Positions 28,977 through 39,477 of a stretch of DNA of 64,000 nucleotides are shown in pieces. Every line of letters begins with the position of its first letter. Within the stretch, counting starts at the first letter, position 1. Source of the stretch: an uncultured Alphaproteobacteria bacterium (lineage in GTDB: Bacteria > Pseudomonadota > Alphaproteobacteria > HIMB59 > GCA-002718135); NCBI GenBank assembly GCA_902620285.1, contig CACNHT010000002.1:1-64000 (forward strand). The letters run 5' to 3'. A program made the translations under genes and the position numbers. A model generated the notes under the pieces. It ran no database searches. It had not been told where the DNA came from and saw only the letters and a program-made list of their open reading frames with translations.

Positions 28977-29762
28977 ATGAAAACAGTAGGTCAAATTTTA
29001 TCAATTGAAAGAAATTCAAAAAATCTTTCAATTAGTGATATTGCAATTGAGTTAAAAATTTCTAAAAGTATCATTATTGATCTTGAAAATGATAATATAA
29101 AAAATAATCCAGATATTATTTTTAATATTGGACATCTAAGATCTTACTCAAACTTTCTTGAGTTAGATGCTGACACAATTATCAAAAAATTTAAAGATCA
29201 AGTATCATTTAATATTAAGGAAGAGAAAAACAATATTACCCCAATAGTAGAAAACAATTTTTTTAAAATAGAAAAATTTTTTGCCGCTTCTATTATTTTG
29301 ATTATATTTACTTCATTTTACTTTTTATTCGTCGATCAAAATGATAATGAAATTAACTTTGCTTTAATTCCAGATATACCTGAAAGTTTGGAACCTATAG
29401 TCGAAAAAGTTAATACTTTTGATAATTTATCTCAAAGTAGTGATATTAAAAAAAGTGATTTGATAAACAAATCTAGTGCAATAGCATCAATAGAATTTGA
29501 TGAAAGTGTGACTACAGTTGCTACATTAAAAATGTTAAATCCAACCTGGCTTCAATTAAGAGATGAAGAGAATAATATTGTTTTAAGCAAGTTAATGGAT
29601 AAAGATGAAGAATTTTCATATGAATTAAAATTGAATTACAATATTACTGCAGGAAATGCAGGGAACATTTTAGTTCTTATAGATGATGAAGTAAGAGGAA
29701 AGATAGGCAAATACGGTGAAATATTAGATTCTTTTGTTTTATATAAAGATTTTACAAATTAA
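28977..29762 (+). CDS. RodZ-like membrane-anchored helix-turn-helix protein
   Basis: A 261-residue protein with an N-terminal HTH (HTH_25) domain at residues 1-75, a transmembrane helix at about 101-119, and a C-terminal beta domain of the DUF4115 type (about 165-255: LNPTWLQLRDEENNIVLSK and GNAGNILVLIDD). This is the architecture of RodZ, which links MreB to the inner membrane for cell shape. Between lysC and ispG, it occupies the place of the RodZ-like gene upstream of ispG in many Proteobacteria. Confidence 0.88.
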   Translation: MKTVGQILSIERNSKNLSISDIAIELKISKSIIIDLENDNIKNNPDIIFNIGHLRSYSNFLELDADTIIKKFKDQVSFNIKEEKNNITPIVENNFFKIEKFFAASIILIIFTSFYFLFVDQNDNEINFALIPDIPESLEPIVEKVNTFDNLSQSSDIKKSDLINKSSAIASIEFDESVTTVATLKMLNPTWLQLRDEENNIVLSKLMDKDEEFSYELKLNYNITAGNAGNILVLIDDEVRGKIGKYGEILDSFVLYKDFTN

Positions 29763-29766
29763 ATAG

Positions 29767-30864
29767 ATGCTAAGAGCGTATCAACAAATTAATAGAAGAA
29801 AGTCGCGCGTTATTAAAGTTGGGAATGTTAGTGTTGGGGGCAATAATCAAATTGCAGTTCAAACAATGACAAATACACTAACTTCTAATGCCAAAGATAC
29901 TATTGCTCAAATAGAAAGATCTGCAAAACTTGGAGTTGATTTAGTTCGTGTTTCTGTTCCAGATAAAGAATCTTCTCATTCTTTAAAAGAAATTGTGAAA
30001 CATAGCCCTGTGCCTATAATTGCTGATATACATTTTCATTATAAAAGAGGTATTGAAGCAGCAAACAATGGTGCTTCTTGTATTAGAATTAATCCTGGTA
30101 ATATTGGTAGTATTGAAAGAATAAAAGAAGTTATTAAAGCTGCAAAAGATAATAATTGCTCAATTAGAGTAGGCGTTAATGCAGGAAGTTTGGAAAAACA
30201 AATTTTAGATAAATTTTCTGAACCCAATCCAGAAGCTTTAGTTGAAAGTGCTAAATTAAATATAAAGATACTTGAAGATAATGATTTTACCAATTTTAAA
30301 ATCAGTGTGAAATCTTCAGATATATTTATGTCTATAAAAGCATATGAGCAATTAGCCGAATTATGTGATTATCCATTGCATTTAGGTATTACAGAGGCAG
30401 GAGGAAAAAGAACAGGTTCAATTAAATCTTCAATTGGAGTTGGAAATTTACTTCTGAGAGGGATAGGGGATACAATTAGAATATCATTGTCAGATGAGCC
30501 TGAGGAAGAAGTAAGAGTTGGTTTTGAAATTTTAAAAAGCTTAGGATTAAGGAATAGAGGTGTTAAGATTATATCATGCCCTTCATGTGCTAGACAACAA
30601 TTTGAAGTAATAAAAACTGTAAAAAATTTAGAAAAAAAATTAGATGATATTTCTACGCCTATAACAGTATCAATAATTGGATGTGTAGTTAATGGTCCAG
30701 GTGAAGCAACTATGACAAATATTGGAATAACTGGCGGTGGAAATGATACGCATATGATTTATCTTGATGGTAAAAAAAATAATGTTGTAAAAAATGTTGA
30801 TTTAGAAAATTATCTTGAAGATCTAATTAGAAAAAAAACTAAAGAAATAGAACTTAGTAATTAA
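29767..30864 (+). CDS. ispG: 4-hydroxy-3-methylbut-2-enyl-diphosphate synthase (IspG)
   Basis: A 365-residue IspG of the MEP isoprenoid pathway, reducing MEcPP to HMBPP with a [4Fe-4S] cluster. The N-terminal TIM barrel holds [23 protein letters not shown]-like [10 protein letters not shown] and RINPGNIG. The cluster ligands are in [11 protein letters not shown] (two Cys) and [12 protein letters not shown] (third Cys and the Glu ligand region). Five nt after the RodZ-like gene, one base before hisS. Confidence 0.96.
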   Translation: MLRAYQQINRRKSRVIKVGNVSVGGNNQIAVQTMTNTLTSNAKDTIAQIERSAKLGVDLVRVSVPDKESSHSLKEIVKHSPVPIIADIHFHYKRGIEAANNGASCIRINPGNIGSIERIKEVIKAAKDNNCSIRVGVNAGSLEKQILDKFSEPNPEALVESAKLNIKILEDNDFTNFKISVKSSDIFMSIKAYEQLAELCDYPLHLGITEAGGKRTGSIKSSIGVGNLLLRGIGDTIRISLSDEPEEEVRVGFEILKSLGLRNRGVKIISCPSCARQQFEVIKTVKNLEKKLDDISTPITVSIIGCVVNGPGEATMTNIGITGGGNDTHMIYLDGKKNNVVKNVDLENYLEDLIRKKTKEIELSN

Positions 30865-30865
30865 T

Positions 30866-32110
30866 ATGAAATTAAGATCAGTAAGGGGCACGCATGATAT
30901 TTTTGGGGAAGAAATAGATAAATTTAACTTTATTTCTAATATTGTTTCTAAAAACGCTAATTTAAATGAATATAAAGAAATTCAGACACCAATTTTTGAA
31001 TTTAGTGATTTATTTGCAAAACCTCTTGGTGAATATTCTGACGTTGTGTTGAAAGAAATGTATTCATTTGAAGATCGAAATAATGAATATTTAACACTTC
31101 GACCTGAGTACACAACACCAATGATTAGAGCTGCTATTACTAATAATCTTTTTAACGATCTTCCTTTAAAAATTTTTGGAATTGGGCCAATGTTTAGAAG
31201 GGAAAGGCCACAAAAAGGTAGATATAGACAATTTAATCAAATTAATTTTGAAATACTTGGAACTAAAGATTTTCTTGCTGATGTTGAATTAATTTCTCTG
31301 TCAAATAATATTTTAAACGAACTGTTACCTAAATCTAAAATTAAACTTCACATAAATTCTTTAGGTGATAAAAAAACTTTAATTGATTTTAAAAAAAGTC
31401 TTACAAAATATTTTGATAAACATAAAAAAAAACTATCAGAAGAAAGCATTAAAAAAATTGAAACTAACCCATTAAGAATTTTAGATTCAAAAAATGAGGA
31501 AGATGTTGAGATTTCACTTTCTTCACCTAAAATTTATGAATACTTAAGCGATGAAGCTAAAAAACACTATGAAGATCTCAAGAGATCATTAAAGATACTA
31601 GAAATTAATTTTGAAGAAAATACTAATCTCGTTAGAGGTCTTGATTATTATTGCAATACAGTATTCGAATACAAATCAGATAATTTAGGAAGCCAAGATA
31701 CATTACTAGGTGGTGGAAGATATGACGGTTTAATTAAAGTATTAGGGGGGCCTGATATACCTGGTATTGGATGGGCTGCTGGTATTGAAAGAATTTCATT
31801 ATTAATGGAGTATGAAAAAAAAATAAGCTCAACTATTCATATTGCAGTAACAAATGAAAAATTTACAGATTATTTTCTTTATCTACAAAAATATTTAACT
31901 GAAAATAGAATTTCATATTACTGGAATTATAAATATAATTTAAAAAAATCTTTCACAAAAGCAAATACATCTTCAGCATCATATATAATTATTATTGGAG
32001 AAAATGAGTTTAATGGAGATTTTTTTACTATTAAAAATTTAAAGACTGGCCAACAAAAAGAATTAAAGCTTAATCAAATATTTAATCATTTGAATGATAA
32101 ATCTAGATAA
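30866..32110 (+). CDS. hisS: Histidine--tRNA ligase
   Basis: A 414-residue class II HisRS. Motif 1/2 are seen around [10 protein letters not shown] and [16 protein letters not shown]; the histidine-specific motifs are [12 protein letters not shown] and the Gly-rich [16 protein letters not shown], with motif 3 [14 protein letters not shown]. The C-terminal anticodon-binding domain is complete but compact. The last 17 nt overlap the start of prfA. Confidence 0.96.
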   Translation: MKLRSVRGTHDIFGEEIDKFNFISNIVSKNANLNEYKEIQTPIFEFSDLFAKPLGEYSDVVLKEMYSFEDRNNEYLTLRPEYTTPMIRAAITNNLFNDLPLKIFGIGPMFRRERPQKGRYRQFNQINFEILGTKDFLADVELISLSNNILNELLPKSKIKLHINSLGDKKTLIDFKKSLTKYFDKHKKKLSEESIKKIETNPLRILDSKNEEDVEISLSSPKIYEYLSDEAKKHYEDLKRSLKILEINFEENTNLVRGLDYYCNTVFEYKSDNLGSQDTLLGGGRYDGLIKVLGGPDIPGIGWAAGIERISLLMEYEKKISSTIHIAVTNEKFTDYFLYLQKYLTENRISYYWNYKYNLKKSFTKANTSSASYIIIIGENEFNGDFFTIKNLKTGQQKELKLNQIFNHLNDKSR

Positions 32111-33170
32111 ACAATTTTCAATAATTTTAGAAAAATTTAAATTAATTGAAAATTCATTGAATAATATGAATGATATTGACTCAAATGAATTAATTAAATT
32201 AAACAGAGAATATTCGGAGCTTCGACCAATTGTAGAAAAAATTCAAGAATATAATAATTTACAAAAAGATATATTAAATCTTAATGAGTTAGTAAAAGAT
32301 AATGATTTAGAGATAAGTAAAATAGCTGAATTGGAACTAATTGAAAAAAAAAATCAAATCAAAGATCTTGAACAGGAATTATTAAAGTTACTAATACCAA
32401 AAGATGAAAATGACTCTAAAAATTCAATTTTAGAAATCAGAGCTGGTACTGGAGGAGATGAAGCATCACTTTTTGCTTCTGATTTATTAAATATGTATCA
32501 GAGATATGCTGATTTAAATTCATGGAAATTTGATATTTTATCAATATCAGAAACAGGTTTAAAAGGAGTAAAGGAGGTAATTTGTAATATTTCAGGATTA
32601 AATGTTTTTTCAAAATTAAAATTTGAATCTGGTGTTCATAGAGTGCAAAGGGTTCCAACAACTGAAAGTAGTGGAAGAGTACATACATCAGCTGCTACTG
32701 TAGCAGTTCTACCTGAAGCTGAAGAGGTTGATATTGAAGTTCTCGATAAAGATTTAAGAATCGATGTTTTTAGATCAAGTGGACCAGGAGGACAATCTGT
32801 TAACACAACGGATAGTGCCGTAAGAATAACTCACATTCCAACAGGTATAGTAGTTTCTCAACAAGATGAAAAATCTCAACATAAAAATAAAGCAAAAGCT
32901 CTAAAGATTTTACGATCAAGATTACTAGACAACCAAATACAAGAAAAAAATAAAGAAAGATCTGAGCAAAGAAAAAATCAAGTAGGTTCTGGAGATAGAT
33001 CTGAAAGAATAAGAACTTATAATTTTCCTCAAGGAAGGGTTTCTGATCATAGAATAAATCTTACTTTGTATAATCTTTCAGAAATACTTGAGGGTAAAAT
33101 AGATGAGTTAATAAATCCTTTAATTGCTGAAGAAGAGAGTACAAAGTTAGCAAATATGAAAAATGAATAA
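32094..33170 (+). CDS. prfA: Peptide chain release factor 1
   Basis: A 358-residue RF1 recognising UAA and UAG. It carries the catalytic GGQ in [15 protein letters not shown] and the tripeptide-anticodon loop in [14 protein letters not shown]. The N-terminal helical domain and C-terminal helix are intact. The start ATG lies within the 3' end of hisS, in another frame, and its stop overlaps prmC by 8 nt, which modifies the same GGQ glutamine. Confidence 0.97.
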   Translation: MINLDKQFSIILEKFKLIENSLNNMNDIDSNELIKLNREYSELRPIVEKIQEYNNLQKDILNLNELVKDNDLEISKIAELELIEKKNQIKDLEQELLKLLIPKDENDSKNSILEIRAGTGGDEASLFASDLLNMYQRYADLNSWKFDILSISETGLKGVKEVICNISGLNVFSKLKFESGVHRVQRVPTTESSGRVHTSAATVAVLPEAEEVDIEVLDKDLRIDVFRSSGPGGQSVNTTDSAVRITHIPTGIVVSQQDEKSQHKNKAKALKILRSRLLDNQIQEKNKERSEQRKNQVGSGDRSERIRTYNFPQGRVSDHRINLTLYNLSEILEGKIDELINPLIAEEESTKLANMKNE

Positions 33171-33993
33171 TTTAATCAAAGAGAGTTTAATTAAATTAAA
33201 ACAAAAAAATATTAATAATCCAGAACTAGATCTAAGAATTTTACTAAAGCATGCTGCAAAGAAAAATAATGAAATTATTTTAAGTAATCTAAATGAAGAT
33301 AATATTGATATTGTTAAATTTAAAACTTATCTTCAAAAAAGAATTAATAGACAACCAATAGCTAAAATTATTAAGAATAAACCATTTTGGAAAAATGATT
33401 TTTATGTCAACAATTTTGTATTAGATCCACGTCCTGAAACAGAATTAATAATTGAGGAAGTATTAAATATTTATAGAAACAAAAACCTTAAATTAAAAAT
33501 ATTAGATATTGGCACCGGATCAGGTTGCATCGCAATATCACTAGCAAAGGAATTTAAAAATGCATATATTACAGCAATAGATATATCTAAAGAAGCATTA
33601 GAAGTTGCAGAAAGAAACTTAAAAATACATAATTGTTATAATCAAATCCAACTTAAGATGATTGATTTTAAAAATATTAATTCCAAGTTTGATTTGATTG
33701 TATCTAATCCACCATACTTAACAAACGAACAGTTTAATAATGCAGACCCAGAAGTTAAAAATTTTGAACCAAAAATAGCTCTAGTTGGAGGAGATGATGG
33801 GTTGAAATTTTACAGAGAATATTCAAGTAATTTAAAAAATTTAATGAATAAATGTGCTTATTTTGTTTGTGAAATTGGTATTAATCAGAGACAAGATTGT
33901 GAAGAAATTTTTGAAAATTCTGGCTTATATTTAAATAAAATAGTTAATGATCTTCAAGGAATCGAGAGAATTCTTAGTTTTTCAAAGATATAA
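33163..33993 (+). CDS. prmC: Release factor glutamine methyltransferase
   Basis: A 276-residue N5-glutamine methyltransferase that methylates the GGQ glutamine of RF1/RF2. Motif I is [15 protein letters not shown], and the substrate-glutamine-binding NPPY lies in IVSNPPYLT. The N-terminal helical domain contacts the release factor. Overlaps prfA by 8 nt; this prfA-prmC coupling is standard. Confidence 0.96.
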   Translation: MNNLIKESLIKLKQKNINNPELDLRILLKHAAKKNNEIILSNLNEDNIDIVKFKTYLQKRINRQPIAKIIKNKPFWKNDFYVNNFVLDPRPETELIIEEVLNIYRNKNLKLKILDIGTGSGCIAISLAKEFKNAYITAIDISKEALEVAERNLKIHNCYNQIQLKMIDFKNINSKFDLIVSNPPYLTNEQFNNADPEVKNFEPKIALVGGDDGLKFYREYSSNLKNLMNKCAYFVCEIGINQRQDCEEIFENSGLYLNKIVNDLQGIERILSFSKI

Positions 33994-33994
33994 G

Positions 33995-34022
33995 TTGAAA
34001 TAAATAAAATGAACTGTATAGG
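33995..34022 (+). promoter_or_regulatory. Possible promoter for DUF4167 gene
   Basis: TTGAAA (33995-34000), a 16-bp spacer and TATAGG (34017-34022) resemble a sigma-70 promoter in the 78-bp gap after prmC. It would leave a leader of about 45 nt before the ATG at 34072. The pattern is weak in such A+T-rich DNA. Confidence 0.35.
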
Positions 34023-34071
34023 TAAGGAAAAAGATTAATAATTTATTAAAAATTTTTAATTTCCAATCAAT

Positions 34072-34485
34072 ATGTATAAAAAAAACGGTAGAACCGCTTA
34101 TAAGAGTAATAGAAGAACAAGTTTTAAGAAACCTGGTGGATTCAAAAACTTCAATAATAGAAATAGAGGAAATGTATCTCAGCAATATAACAAGTACTTA
34201 AAACTAGCTAAAGAAGCATCAAGATCAGGTGATAGAATTCAATCTGAATACTATTATCAATTTACTGATCACTACTACAGAATAATGGTTGAATTAGGTA
34301 TTAATATAGAAGAAAACACAAATTTTGATGAGCAAAAACAAAGTGCTTCAAATGAACAAACTTCAGATACTGATAATGAAACCATCGAAGTAAATGATAA
34401 TGATAAAGCAGAAGATGACTCTATTGAATCTATTCCATTTATAGCTGAACCATCTAAAGAAAAAAGAACAAGATCGACAAAGTAG
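34072..34485 (+). CDS. DUF4167 domain protein
   Basis: A 137-residue protein. Residues 1-33 are very basic and Arg/Asn/Gly-rich, and 34-75 hold the conserved DUF4167 core QQYNKYLKLAKEASRSGDRIQSEYYYQF. The rest is an acidic, disordered tail ending in KEKRTRSTK. The family is typical of Alphaproteobacteria and lies downstream of prfA-prmC there as here. RNA or ribosome binding is suggested by the basic N-terminus but not established. Confidence 0.9.
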   Translation: MYKKNGRTAYKSNRRTSFKKPGGFKNFNNRNRGNVSQQYNKYLKLAKEASRSGDRIQSEYYYQFTDHYYRIMVELGINIEENTNFDEQKQSASNEQTSDTDNETIEVNDNDKAEDDSIESIPFIAEPSKEKRTRSTK

Positions 34486-35778
34486 TTATTCATATAACAT
34501 GCTTAAATGATCAGCATATATTATTTTATATTCTTCTTTAAATCTTTCTAATTCCTTACCCTCAAGTATTTTTCCGGAAGGAAGTTTTAGTTTTAACGGA
34601 TTTATATGTTTATTTTGATAAATAATTTCATAATGAAGATGAGGCCCTGTAGAATTACCTGTACTACCTACATAGCCTATAACTTCACCTTGGTTTACTC
34701 TTACCCCTTTAGAAATACCTTCCTTATAATTTGACAAATGTGCATACGCCGTTTTATATCCATTATTATGCCTTATACGAATATATTTTCCATATCCTCC
34801 ATTCCTTCCAACGTATTCAACAATTCCATTCCCTCCAGCATAAATTGGTGTTCCGGTAGGCGCAGCAAAATCAACACCTTTATGCATTTTATTGAAACCT
34901 GAGATAGGATGTTTACGCATACCAAAATTTGATGAAATTCTTGCACCGTCTAAAGGTGTCTTTAATATTGATTTTTTAACATTTTTGCCCTCTCTGTTAA
35001 AATAATCAATATAACCATCATCTGTCATAAACTTAAAATATTCTAATTGTTTCCCATTAATTATTATCGAAGCATATTTAATATCATTATATTCTAATTT
35101 ACCCGTTTCAATTATTTCATCAAATTCATAGGATATTGAAACAACAGTATCAACTCTAATATCTCTTTGAAAATCGAGATCAAAACTAAAAAGACTTATT
35201 ATTTTAACTAAAATATCAGGTGATACACCATTTTCAATGCCGTCTGAAAATAATGATTCTGTAATTGTATATTCTTTTGATTCAATGAATGAATCCTTGG
35301 TTAATTCTCTTATATTTAAATTTATTTCTTTATCTAGATGAACTGAAATAATTGTCTCACTGTTTTTAAAAAATTCAATTTTTTTTATTTCTCCAAAACT
35401 ATTTTCAAATACACTTATAATTTCTCCAGTTTTGATTTTCTTTAAATCAAATAAGTTTTCTATCTCACTTATAATTTCGTAAATATTTTCTTGTTCAAAG
35501 TTTAAGCTTTCTAAAATAGAAACAAAAGTATCACCTTGTAAAATTTTAATTTTTTTCTCAACATATTGCACTTTATCAATACTTTTTTTTATATTAGGTA
35601 AAGATGCTTCCTCTTTTTTTTCTTGAATTATTTCTTTTTTATCTTCTACTATTTCATTTTTTACAATCTCTATCTCTAAAAATTTTTTCTCTGATAAGTC
35701 AAAATATTCAGAAATAAAAAGATAATATCCTGATGATATTATAGAAATTAAAATTAGATATCTTAAAATTCTAAACAC
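34486..35778 (-). CDS. M23-family murein endopeptidase-like protein
   Basis: A 430-residue protein with an N-terminal membrane anchor (about 5-24), a charged linker, an OapA/LysM-like middle region and a C-terminal M23 peptidase domain (about 285-400). Zinc ligands lie in GMRKHPI, HKGVDFAAPTG and GPHLHYEI; a YAHLS histidine is also present, so the site appears complete. It should cleave peptidoglycan cross-links in the periplasm. It abuts the convergent DUF4167 gene and follows the flavin reductase gene directly. Confidence 0.92.
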   Translation of the reverse strand: MFRILRYLILISIISSGYYLFISEYFDLSEKKFLEIEIVKNEIVEDKKEIIQEKKEEASLPNIKKSIDKVQYVEKKIKILQGDTFVSILESLNFEQENIYEIISEIENLFDLKKIKTGEIISVFENSFGEIKKIEFFKNSETIISVHLDKEINLNIRELTKDSFIESKEYTITESLFSDGIENGVSPDILVKIISLFSFDLDFQRDIRVDTVVSISYEFDEIIETGKLEYNDIKYASIIINGKQLEYFKFMTDDGYIDYFNREGKNVKKSILKTPLDGARISSNFGMRKHPISGFNKMHKGVDFAAPTGTPIYAGGNGIVEYVGRNGGYGKYIRIRHNNGYKTAYAHLSNYKEGISKGVRVNQGEVIGYVGSTGNSTGPHLHYEIIYQNKHINPLKLKLPSGKILEGKELERFKEEYKIIYADHLSMLYE

Positions 35779-36243
35779 TTAAAAATATTTTGAATTAAAA
35801 TATACAAGTGGTTTCAATTTATCGTTAGATTGTAGTTCTAATATCTTACATATAAATATTATGTGATCACCTTTCTTAATTTTATCTATTATTTTACATT
35901 CAAGATTTGCTATACAATTTGGTATAATTGCTGTTTTATTTTTTCCTTCAAGAAATTTTATATTTTTTATCTTAGGTGTAGTTGAAGCAAAATTATCAGA
36001 TAATTCTTTTTGTTTACTAGATAAAATATTTATTGATAAATATTTAGTTTTTAAAAACTGCTTTATTGAAGACGAGTAATTACCTAAAGAAAACAAAACC
36101 ATAGGAGGGTTTAGAGATAGAGAGTTAAATGAATTAACAGTTTTCCCATATATTGAATTATTATTTTTAACACATACAACAGTAATTCCTGTCGAAAACT
36201 TACTAAGTGTTTTTTTAAAATTATTAGTGTTTACTTTTTTCAT
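35779..36243 (-). CDS. Flavin reductase family protein (FMN-binding split barrel)
   Basis: A 154-residue flavin-reductase-like protein with the FMN-binding segment STGITVVCV (17-25), SFNSLSLNPPMVLFSLG (~37-53) and the C-terminal KGDHIIFICKILEL. Members reduce FMN or FAD with NAD(P)H for partner oxygenases or bind flavin themselves. No partner oxygenase is next to it; its neighbours are a GNAT gene (4-nt overlap) and an M23 peptidase. A flavin-dependent halogenase-like gene further along the window (58467) would need such a donor, but that link is speculative. Confidence 0.88.
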   Translation of the reverse strand: MKKVNTNNFKKTLSKFSTGITVVCVKNNNSIYGKTVNSFNSLSLNPPMVLFSLGNYSSSIKQFLKTKYLSINILSSKQKELSDNFASTTPKIKNIKFLEGKNKTAIIPNCIANLECKIIDKIKKGDHIIFICKILELQSNDKLKPLVYFNSKYF

Positions 36244-36740
36244 AATCTTTTTTGCATATAAATTGAATCAACCCACTTATTTTTTTTAAAACCAGCTTTT
36301 TTTATAGTTCCAATATATTGAAATCCGTTATTTTTATGTATTTTTATAGAAGCAAAATTATTTTTTCCACCTATCACTGCTATTAAATTTTTAATTTTTT
36401 TATTTTTTTTACATATTTTAACAAGTTCTTTTAATATTTTATTACCATAACCATTATTTATGTAATCTTGATTTACATAGATTGAATGTTCATATGAAAA
36501 TCTATATCCACTTTTTTCTCTAAATTTATTTACAAAAGCTAATCCAATAACTTCATTTTCTTCAATTGCTAAAATAAATGGCAACTTATTTTTTTTTACT
36601 TGTTTTAATAATAAATTAAATTTTGATTTAGATAATTTTTTTTCTTCAAAATTAGAGAATGAATTTTCAATAAAATAATTATAAATTTTTAGAGCTTTAG
36701 AGATTTCATTTTCTGTAAAATTATTTTTTTTTACTTTCAT
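36240..36740 (-). CDS. GNAT-family N-acetyltransferase
   Basis: A 166-residue GNAT protein resembling the phosphinothricin/methionine-sulfoximine acetyltransferase subgroup (Pat/MnaT). Visible are LAIEENEVIGLAFVNKFR, SIYVNQDYINNGYGNKIL with the acetyl-CoA-binding turn, and FASIKIHKNNGFQYIGTIKKAGFKKNKW. The substrate is probably a free amino acid or analogue. It overlaps the flavin reductase gene by 4 nt and is first in this minus-strand set, facing the tRNA-Val promoter region. Confidence 0.88.
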   Translation of the reverse strand: MKVKKNNFTENEISKALKIYNYFIENSFSNFEEKKLSKSKFNLLLKQVKKNKLPFILAIEENEVIGLAFVNKFREKSGYRFSYEHSIYVNQDYINNGYGNKILKELVKICKKNKKIKNLIAVIGGKNNFASIKIHKNNGFQYIGTIKKAGFKKNKWVDSIYMQKRL

Positions 36741-36898
36741 TTATCTCCTAATTCCAATAATCAATTGTATGAATAATTCAAAATCCTGAATATTATTTAA
36801 TAAAAAATTGATCAATATCTTTATAATTTATTTCTTAATTAATGATTAAAAAAGGTTAAATTAAGTAAAATTTAAAAATTTATACAAACTTTCAATTA

Positions 36899-36926
36899 TT
36901 GCTTTAGCTTTAAAAGTCATTATATT
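36899..36926 (+). promoter_or_regulatory. Probable tRNA-Val promoter
   Basis: TTGCTT (36899-36904), a 16-bp spacer and TATATT (36921-36926) lie 33 bp upstream of the mature tRNA 5' end, which fits a sigma-70 promoter. The rest of the 218-base gap (36741-36958) is A+T-rich without a credible ORF or a strong hairpin. Confidence 0.45.
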
Positions 36927-36958
36927 TCAAAATGCTATATCTAAATAAAAAATTACTT

Positions 36959-37033
36959 GGGTGTGTAGCTCAGCGGTAGAGCACTGCCTCGACACGGCAG
37001 GGGTCACAGGTTCAATCCCTGTCACACCCACCA
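36959..37033 (+). tRNA. tRNA-Val (anticodon GAC), CCA encoded
   Basis: A 75-nt cloverleaf. The acceptor stem GGGTGTG (36959-36965) pairs with CACACCC (37023-37029), followed by A and an encoded CCA. The D arm is GCTC..GAGC; the anticodon stem CTGCC/GGCAG encloses loop TCGACAC, anticodon GAC (valine); the T arm ACAGG/CCTGT encloses TTCAATC. All stems pair fully. It stands alone between the GNAT and DUF2177 genes. Confidence 0.97.
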
Positions 37034-37036
37034 TAG

Positions 37037-37063
37037 AAATTTCAATAAATATTCTTGAAATTT
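37037..37063 (+). terminator. Hairpin just downstream of tRNA-Val
   Basis: AAATTTCAA (37037-37045) and TTGAAATTT (37055-37063) form a perfect 9-bp stem with a 9-nt loop, starting four bases after the CCA end. It lacks a long T tract, so it may serve 3'-end processing or weak termination. Confidence 0.35.
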
Positions 37064-37087
37064 AATAATATGATATATTTATAATAT

Positions 37088-37498
37088 ATGTTTAAATGTT
37101 TACTACTAGCTACTCTTATTGCTTCATTGATTTTCCTAATAATAGATGTAATTTGGTTAAGCCTTGCTACAAAATCTTTTTATAGACCACTAATTGGTAA
37201 TTTATTAGCCGATAAGCCTGTAATGTGGGCTGCCGCCCTTTTTTACATATTATATGTCTTCGGTATGGCTTATGTTGTAATCCAACCTTGTGTTGATTCT
37301 GGTAACTTAATGAAAACATTGTACACCGGCTTCGTATTTGGTTTAGTTGCATATGGCACATATAACTTAACTAATATGGCAGTTCTAAAAGGATGGTCAC
37401 CAACTGTTACTTTTGTAGATATGTTTTGGGGTGGTTCACTGACAGCTGTATCAGCTACATCTGGATTATACTTAGCAAAAAAAATAGTGCATTTTTAA
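37088..37498 (+). CDS. DUF2177 family membrane protein
   Basis: A 136-residue protein with four hydrophobic segments (about 5-25, 47-65, 79-98, 110-130). Family marks are LIIDVIWL near the N-terminus, the FYRPLIGNLLAD loop and the Y-G-TYNLTNMAVLKGW segment followed by DMFWGG. Function is not established; the family occurs widely in Proteobacteria as an inner-membrane protein. Its stop shares TTAA with the convergent ispA gene. Confidence 0.9.
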   Translation: MFKCLLLATLIASLIFLIIDVIWLSLATKSFYRPLIGNLLADKPVMWAAALFYILYVFGMAYVVIQPCVDSGNLMKTLYTGFVFGLVAYGTYNLTNMAVLKGWSPTVTFVDMFWGGSLTAVSATSGLYLAKKIVHF

Positions 37499-38385
37499 TT
37501 TAGTCGATCCATTCCAAATTCTAGCATTTTTATCAGTACAGGGTTTTGACTTATTTTATTTTTATATTTTTTTATAAAAGTATTAATTTTATTATTACAT
37601 AAATCAGTAACTTGTTTTTCACCAATTAATTTTAGTAAGGTACTTTTGCCCTGCTCAACATCTTTACCTGGTGTTTTTCCAATTTTCTTAAAAGTTCCAA
37701 TTTCATCGATTAAGTCATCTATAATTTGAAATATTAAACCAAATAACATTCCATAATCTTTTGCAAATTGAATATCTTTTTTACTTTTATCTTTTAAGAT
37801 AAAAGGTGCAGAAAAAGAGAATTCAAATAACTTGCCAGTTTTTCTAGAATACATATCTAAAATTTTATTTTTAGTTAACTTTTTATTTTCATATTCTAAA
37901 TCTAAAGCTTGACCAAGAGCTAATCCTTTATGTCCAATACACAAAGAAAGATAATTTATTAAATTTAATCTAGAAATAACATTTTTATTTTTAAAATTTC
38001 CTGAGATCAATTCAAATGCTAAATCATGTAAAGCATCTCCTGCTAAAATCGCAGTAGCCTCATTAAATTTTTTATGAGTACTTAATTTACCTCTTCTGTA
38101 ATCATCATCATCCATTGATGGTAAATCATCGTGAATTAAGGAGTACGAATGTATACATTCAATACATGAGGCTATGATAAAGGCATCATTTGATGAAATT
38201 TTTGCTATTTTTGCAGATTCCATTACTAAAAATGGCCTTATTCTTTTTCCTCCATTCATGGAGCCATAAAAGATTGCATTTGATAAACTTGATTTGTCTA
38301 GCTTATTTTTTAAAAGTTTTTTAAATTTAATATCAAACTTTCTTTTGTTTGCATTTATTAACGTATTTAAGTTCATAGATAACAA
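37495..38385 (-). CDS. ispA: Polyprenyl (farnesyl) diphosphate synthase
   Basis: A 296-residue trans-prenyltransferase that condenses IPP with DMAPP/GPP to FPP. The first aspartate-rich motif is DDLPSMDDDD (86-95) with RRG following; the second is in IIDDLIDE. GGKRIRP (45-51) binds the diphosphate. The two residues before DDLPSMDD (I-H) and length match short-chain FPP/GGPP synthases, so chain length may not be certain. A later Met (codon 4) is a possible alternative start. Divergent to guaC. Confidence 0.93.
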   Translation of the reverse strand: MLSMNLNTLINANKRKFDIKFKKLLKNKLDKSSLSNAIFYGSMNGGKRIRPFLVMESAKIAKISSNDAFIIASCIECIHSYSLIHDDLPSMDDDDYRRGKLSTHKKFNEATAILAGDALHDLAFELISGNFKNKNVISRLNLINYLSLCIGHKGLALGQALDLEYENKKLTKNKILDMYSRKTGKLFEFSFSAPFILKDKSKKDIQFAKDYGMLFGLIFQIIDDLIDEIGTFKKIGKTPGKDVEQGKSTLLKLIGEKQVTDLCNNKINTFIKKYKNKISQNPVLIKMLEFGMDRLN

Positions 38386-38438
38386 TTTATATTTGTTTTA
38401 ATTTCTAAATTATTTAATACAAATATGCGAATGTATTT

Positions 38439-39476
38439 ATGAGAATCGAAGAAGAAATTAAACTTGACTACTCAGATGTCCTTTTTAGACCAAAGAGAAG
38501 TACTTTAAAAAGTAGGAAAGATGTTGATTTAAATAGAAAATATACTTTTAAACACTCAAGATCATCATGGAAAGGAATTCCAATAATAGCCTCTAATATG
38601 GATGGTGTTGGTGAAATAGATGTTGCAAAAAAACTAACTTCTCACAAACTAATGACTGCTTTAACAAAACAGCATGACACTAATCAAATAGGAACTATTT
38701 ATAAAAAAAATATCTTCTTTGATTCAATTGCTCTTAGTTGCGGTACCAGTAATGACAGTTACAATAGGTTAAATTCAATTTTAAAAAAATATCCAAAATT
38801 TAAATTTATCTGTATTGATGTTGCAAATGGTTATTCAGAAAATTTTAGTAATTTTGTTTCAGAAGTAAGAAAAAAATATCCAAAAAAAACTATTATTGCT
38901 GGTAATGTTGTTACTGCAGATATGACTCAGGAATTAGTTTTAAGTGGGGCGGATATTGTTAAAGTTGGTATCGGCCCTGGAAGTGTATGTACCACTAGAA
39001 TACAAACAGGAGTAGGGTATCCACAACTTAGCGCTGTAATGGAATGTGCTGACGCAGCGCATGGATTAGGAGCGCATATTATCGCTGATGGAGGATGTAC
39101 TTGTCCTGGTGATGTTGCAAAAGGGTTTGGTGCTGGTGCAGATTTTGTTATGCTTGGCGGAATGTTAGCAGGTCATAAGGAAGGTGGTGGTCATATAATT
39201 GAGGAAAATGGAATTAAATTTATCGAGTTTTATGGATCAAGTTCTGAAGAAGCAAATGAGAAACATTATGGTGGTCTTGCAAACTATAGATCATCTGAAG
39301 GTAAAAAAGTTAAAATACAAATGAAGAATTCGCTAGATAGTACAATTAGAGATATCCTTGGAGGTGTCCGAAGTAGTTGCACATACGTTGGCGCTTCATC
39401 ATTAAAGCAGCTTAGTAAGTGTACTACATTTGTAAGAGTAAATAATCAGTATAATGACACTTTTGGGAAGGTGTAG
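38439..39476 (+). CDS. guaC: GMP reductase
   Basis: A 345-residue IMPDH-fold enzyme of the GMP reductase type, which reduces GMP to IMP with NADPH. The catalytic C184 is in [20 protein letters not shown] follows, and the N-terminal [18 protein letters not shown] is the GuaC signature; there is no CBS module, which separates it from IMPDH. It stands alone on the plus strand, with a one-base gap before the convergent GGT-family stop. Confidence 0.94.
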   Translation: MRIEEEIKLDYSDVLFRPKRSTLKSRKDVDLNRKYTFKHSRSSWKGIPIIASNMDGVGEIDVAKKLTSHKLMTALTKQHDTNQIGTIYKKNIFFDSIALSCGTSNDSYNRLNSILKKYPKFKFICIDVANGYSENFSNFVSEVRKKYPKKTIIAGNVVTADMTQELVLSGADIVKVGIGPGSVCTTRIQTGVGYPQLSAVMECADAAHGLGAHIIADGGCTCPGDVAKGFGAGADFVMLGGMLAGHKEGGGHIIEENGIKFIEFYGSSSEEANEKHYGGLANYRSSEGKKVKIQMKNSLDSTIRDILGGVRSSCTYVGASSLKQLSKCTTFVRVNNQYNDTFGKV

Positions 39477-39477
39477 G

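Noticed and set aside
36741..36958. Possible small gene or RNA in the largest gap
   Set aside because: The gap is A+T-rich with only short frames and small chance palindromes such as ATTGATCAAT; apart from the tRNA promoter I see nothing.
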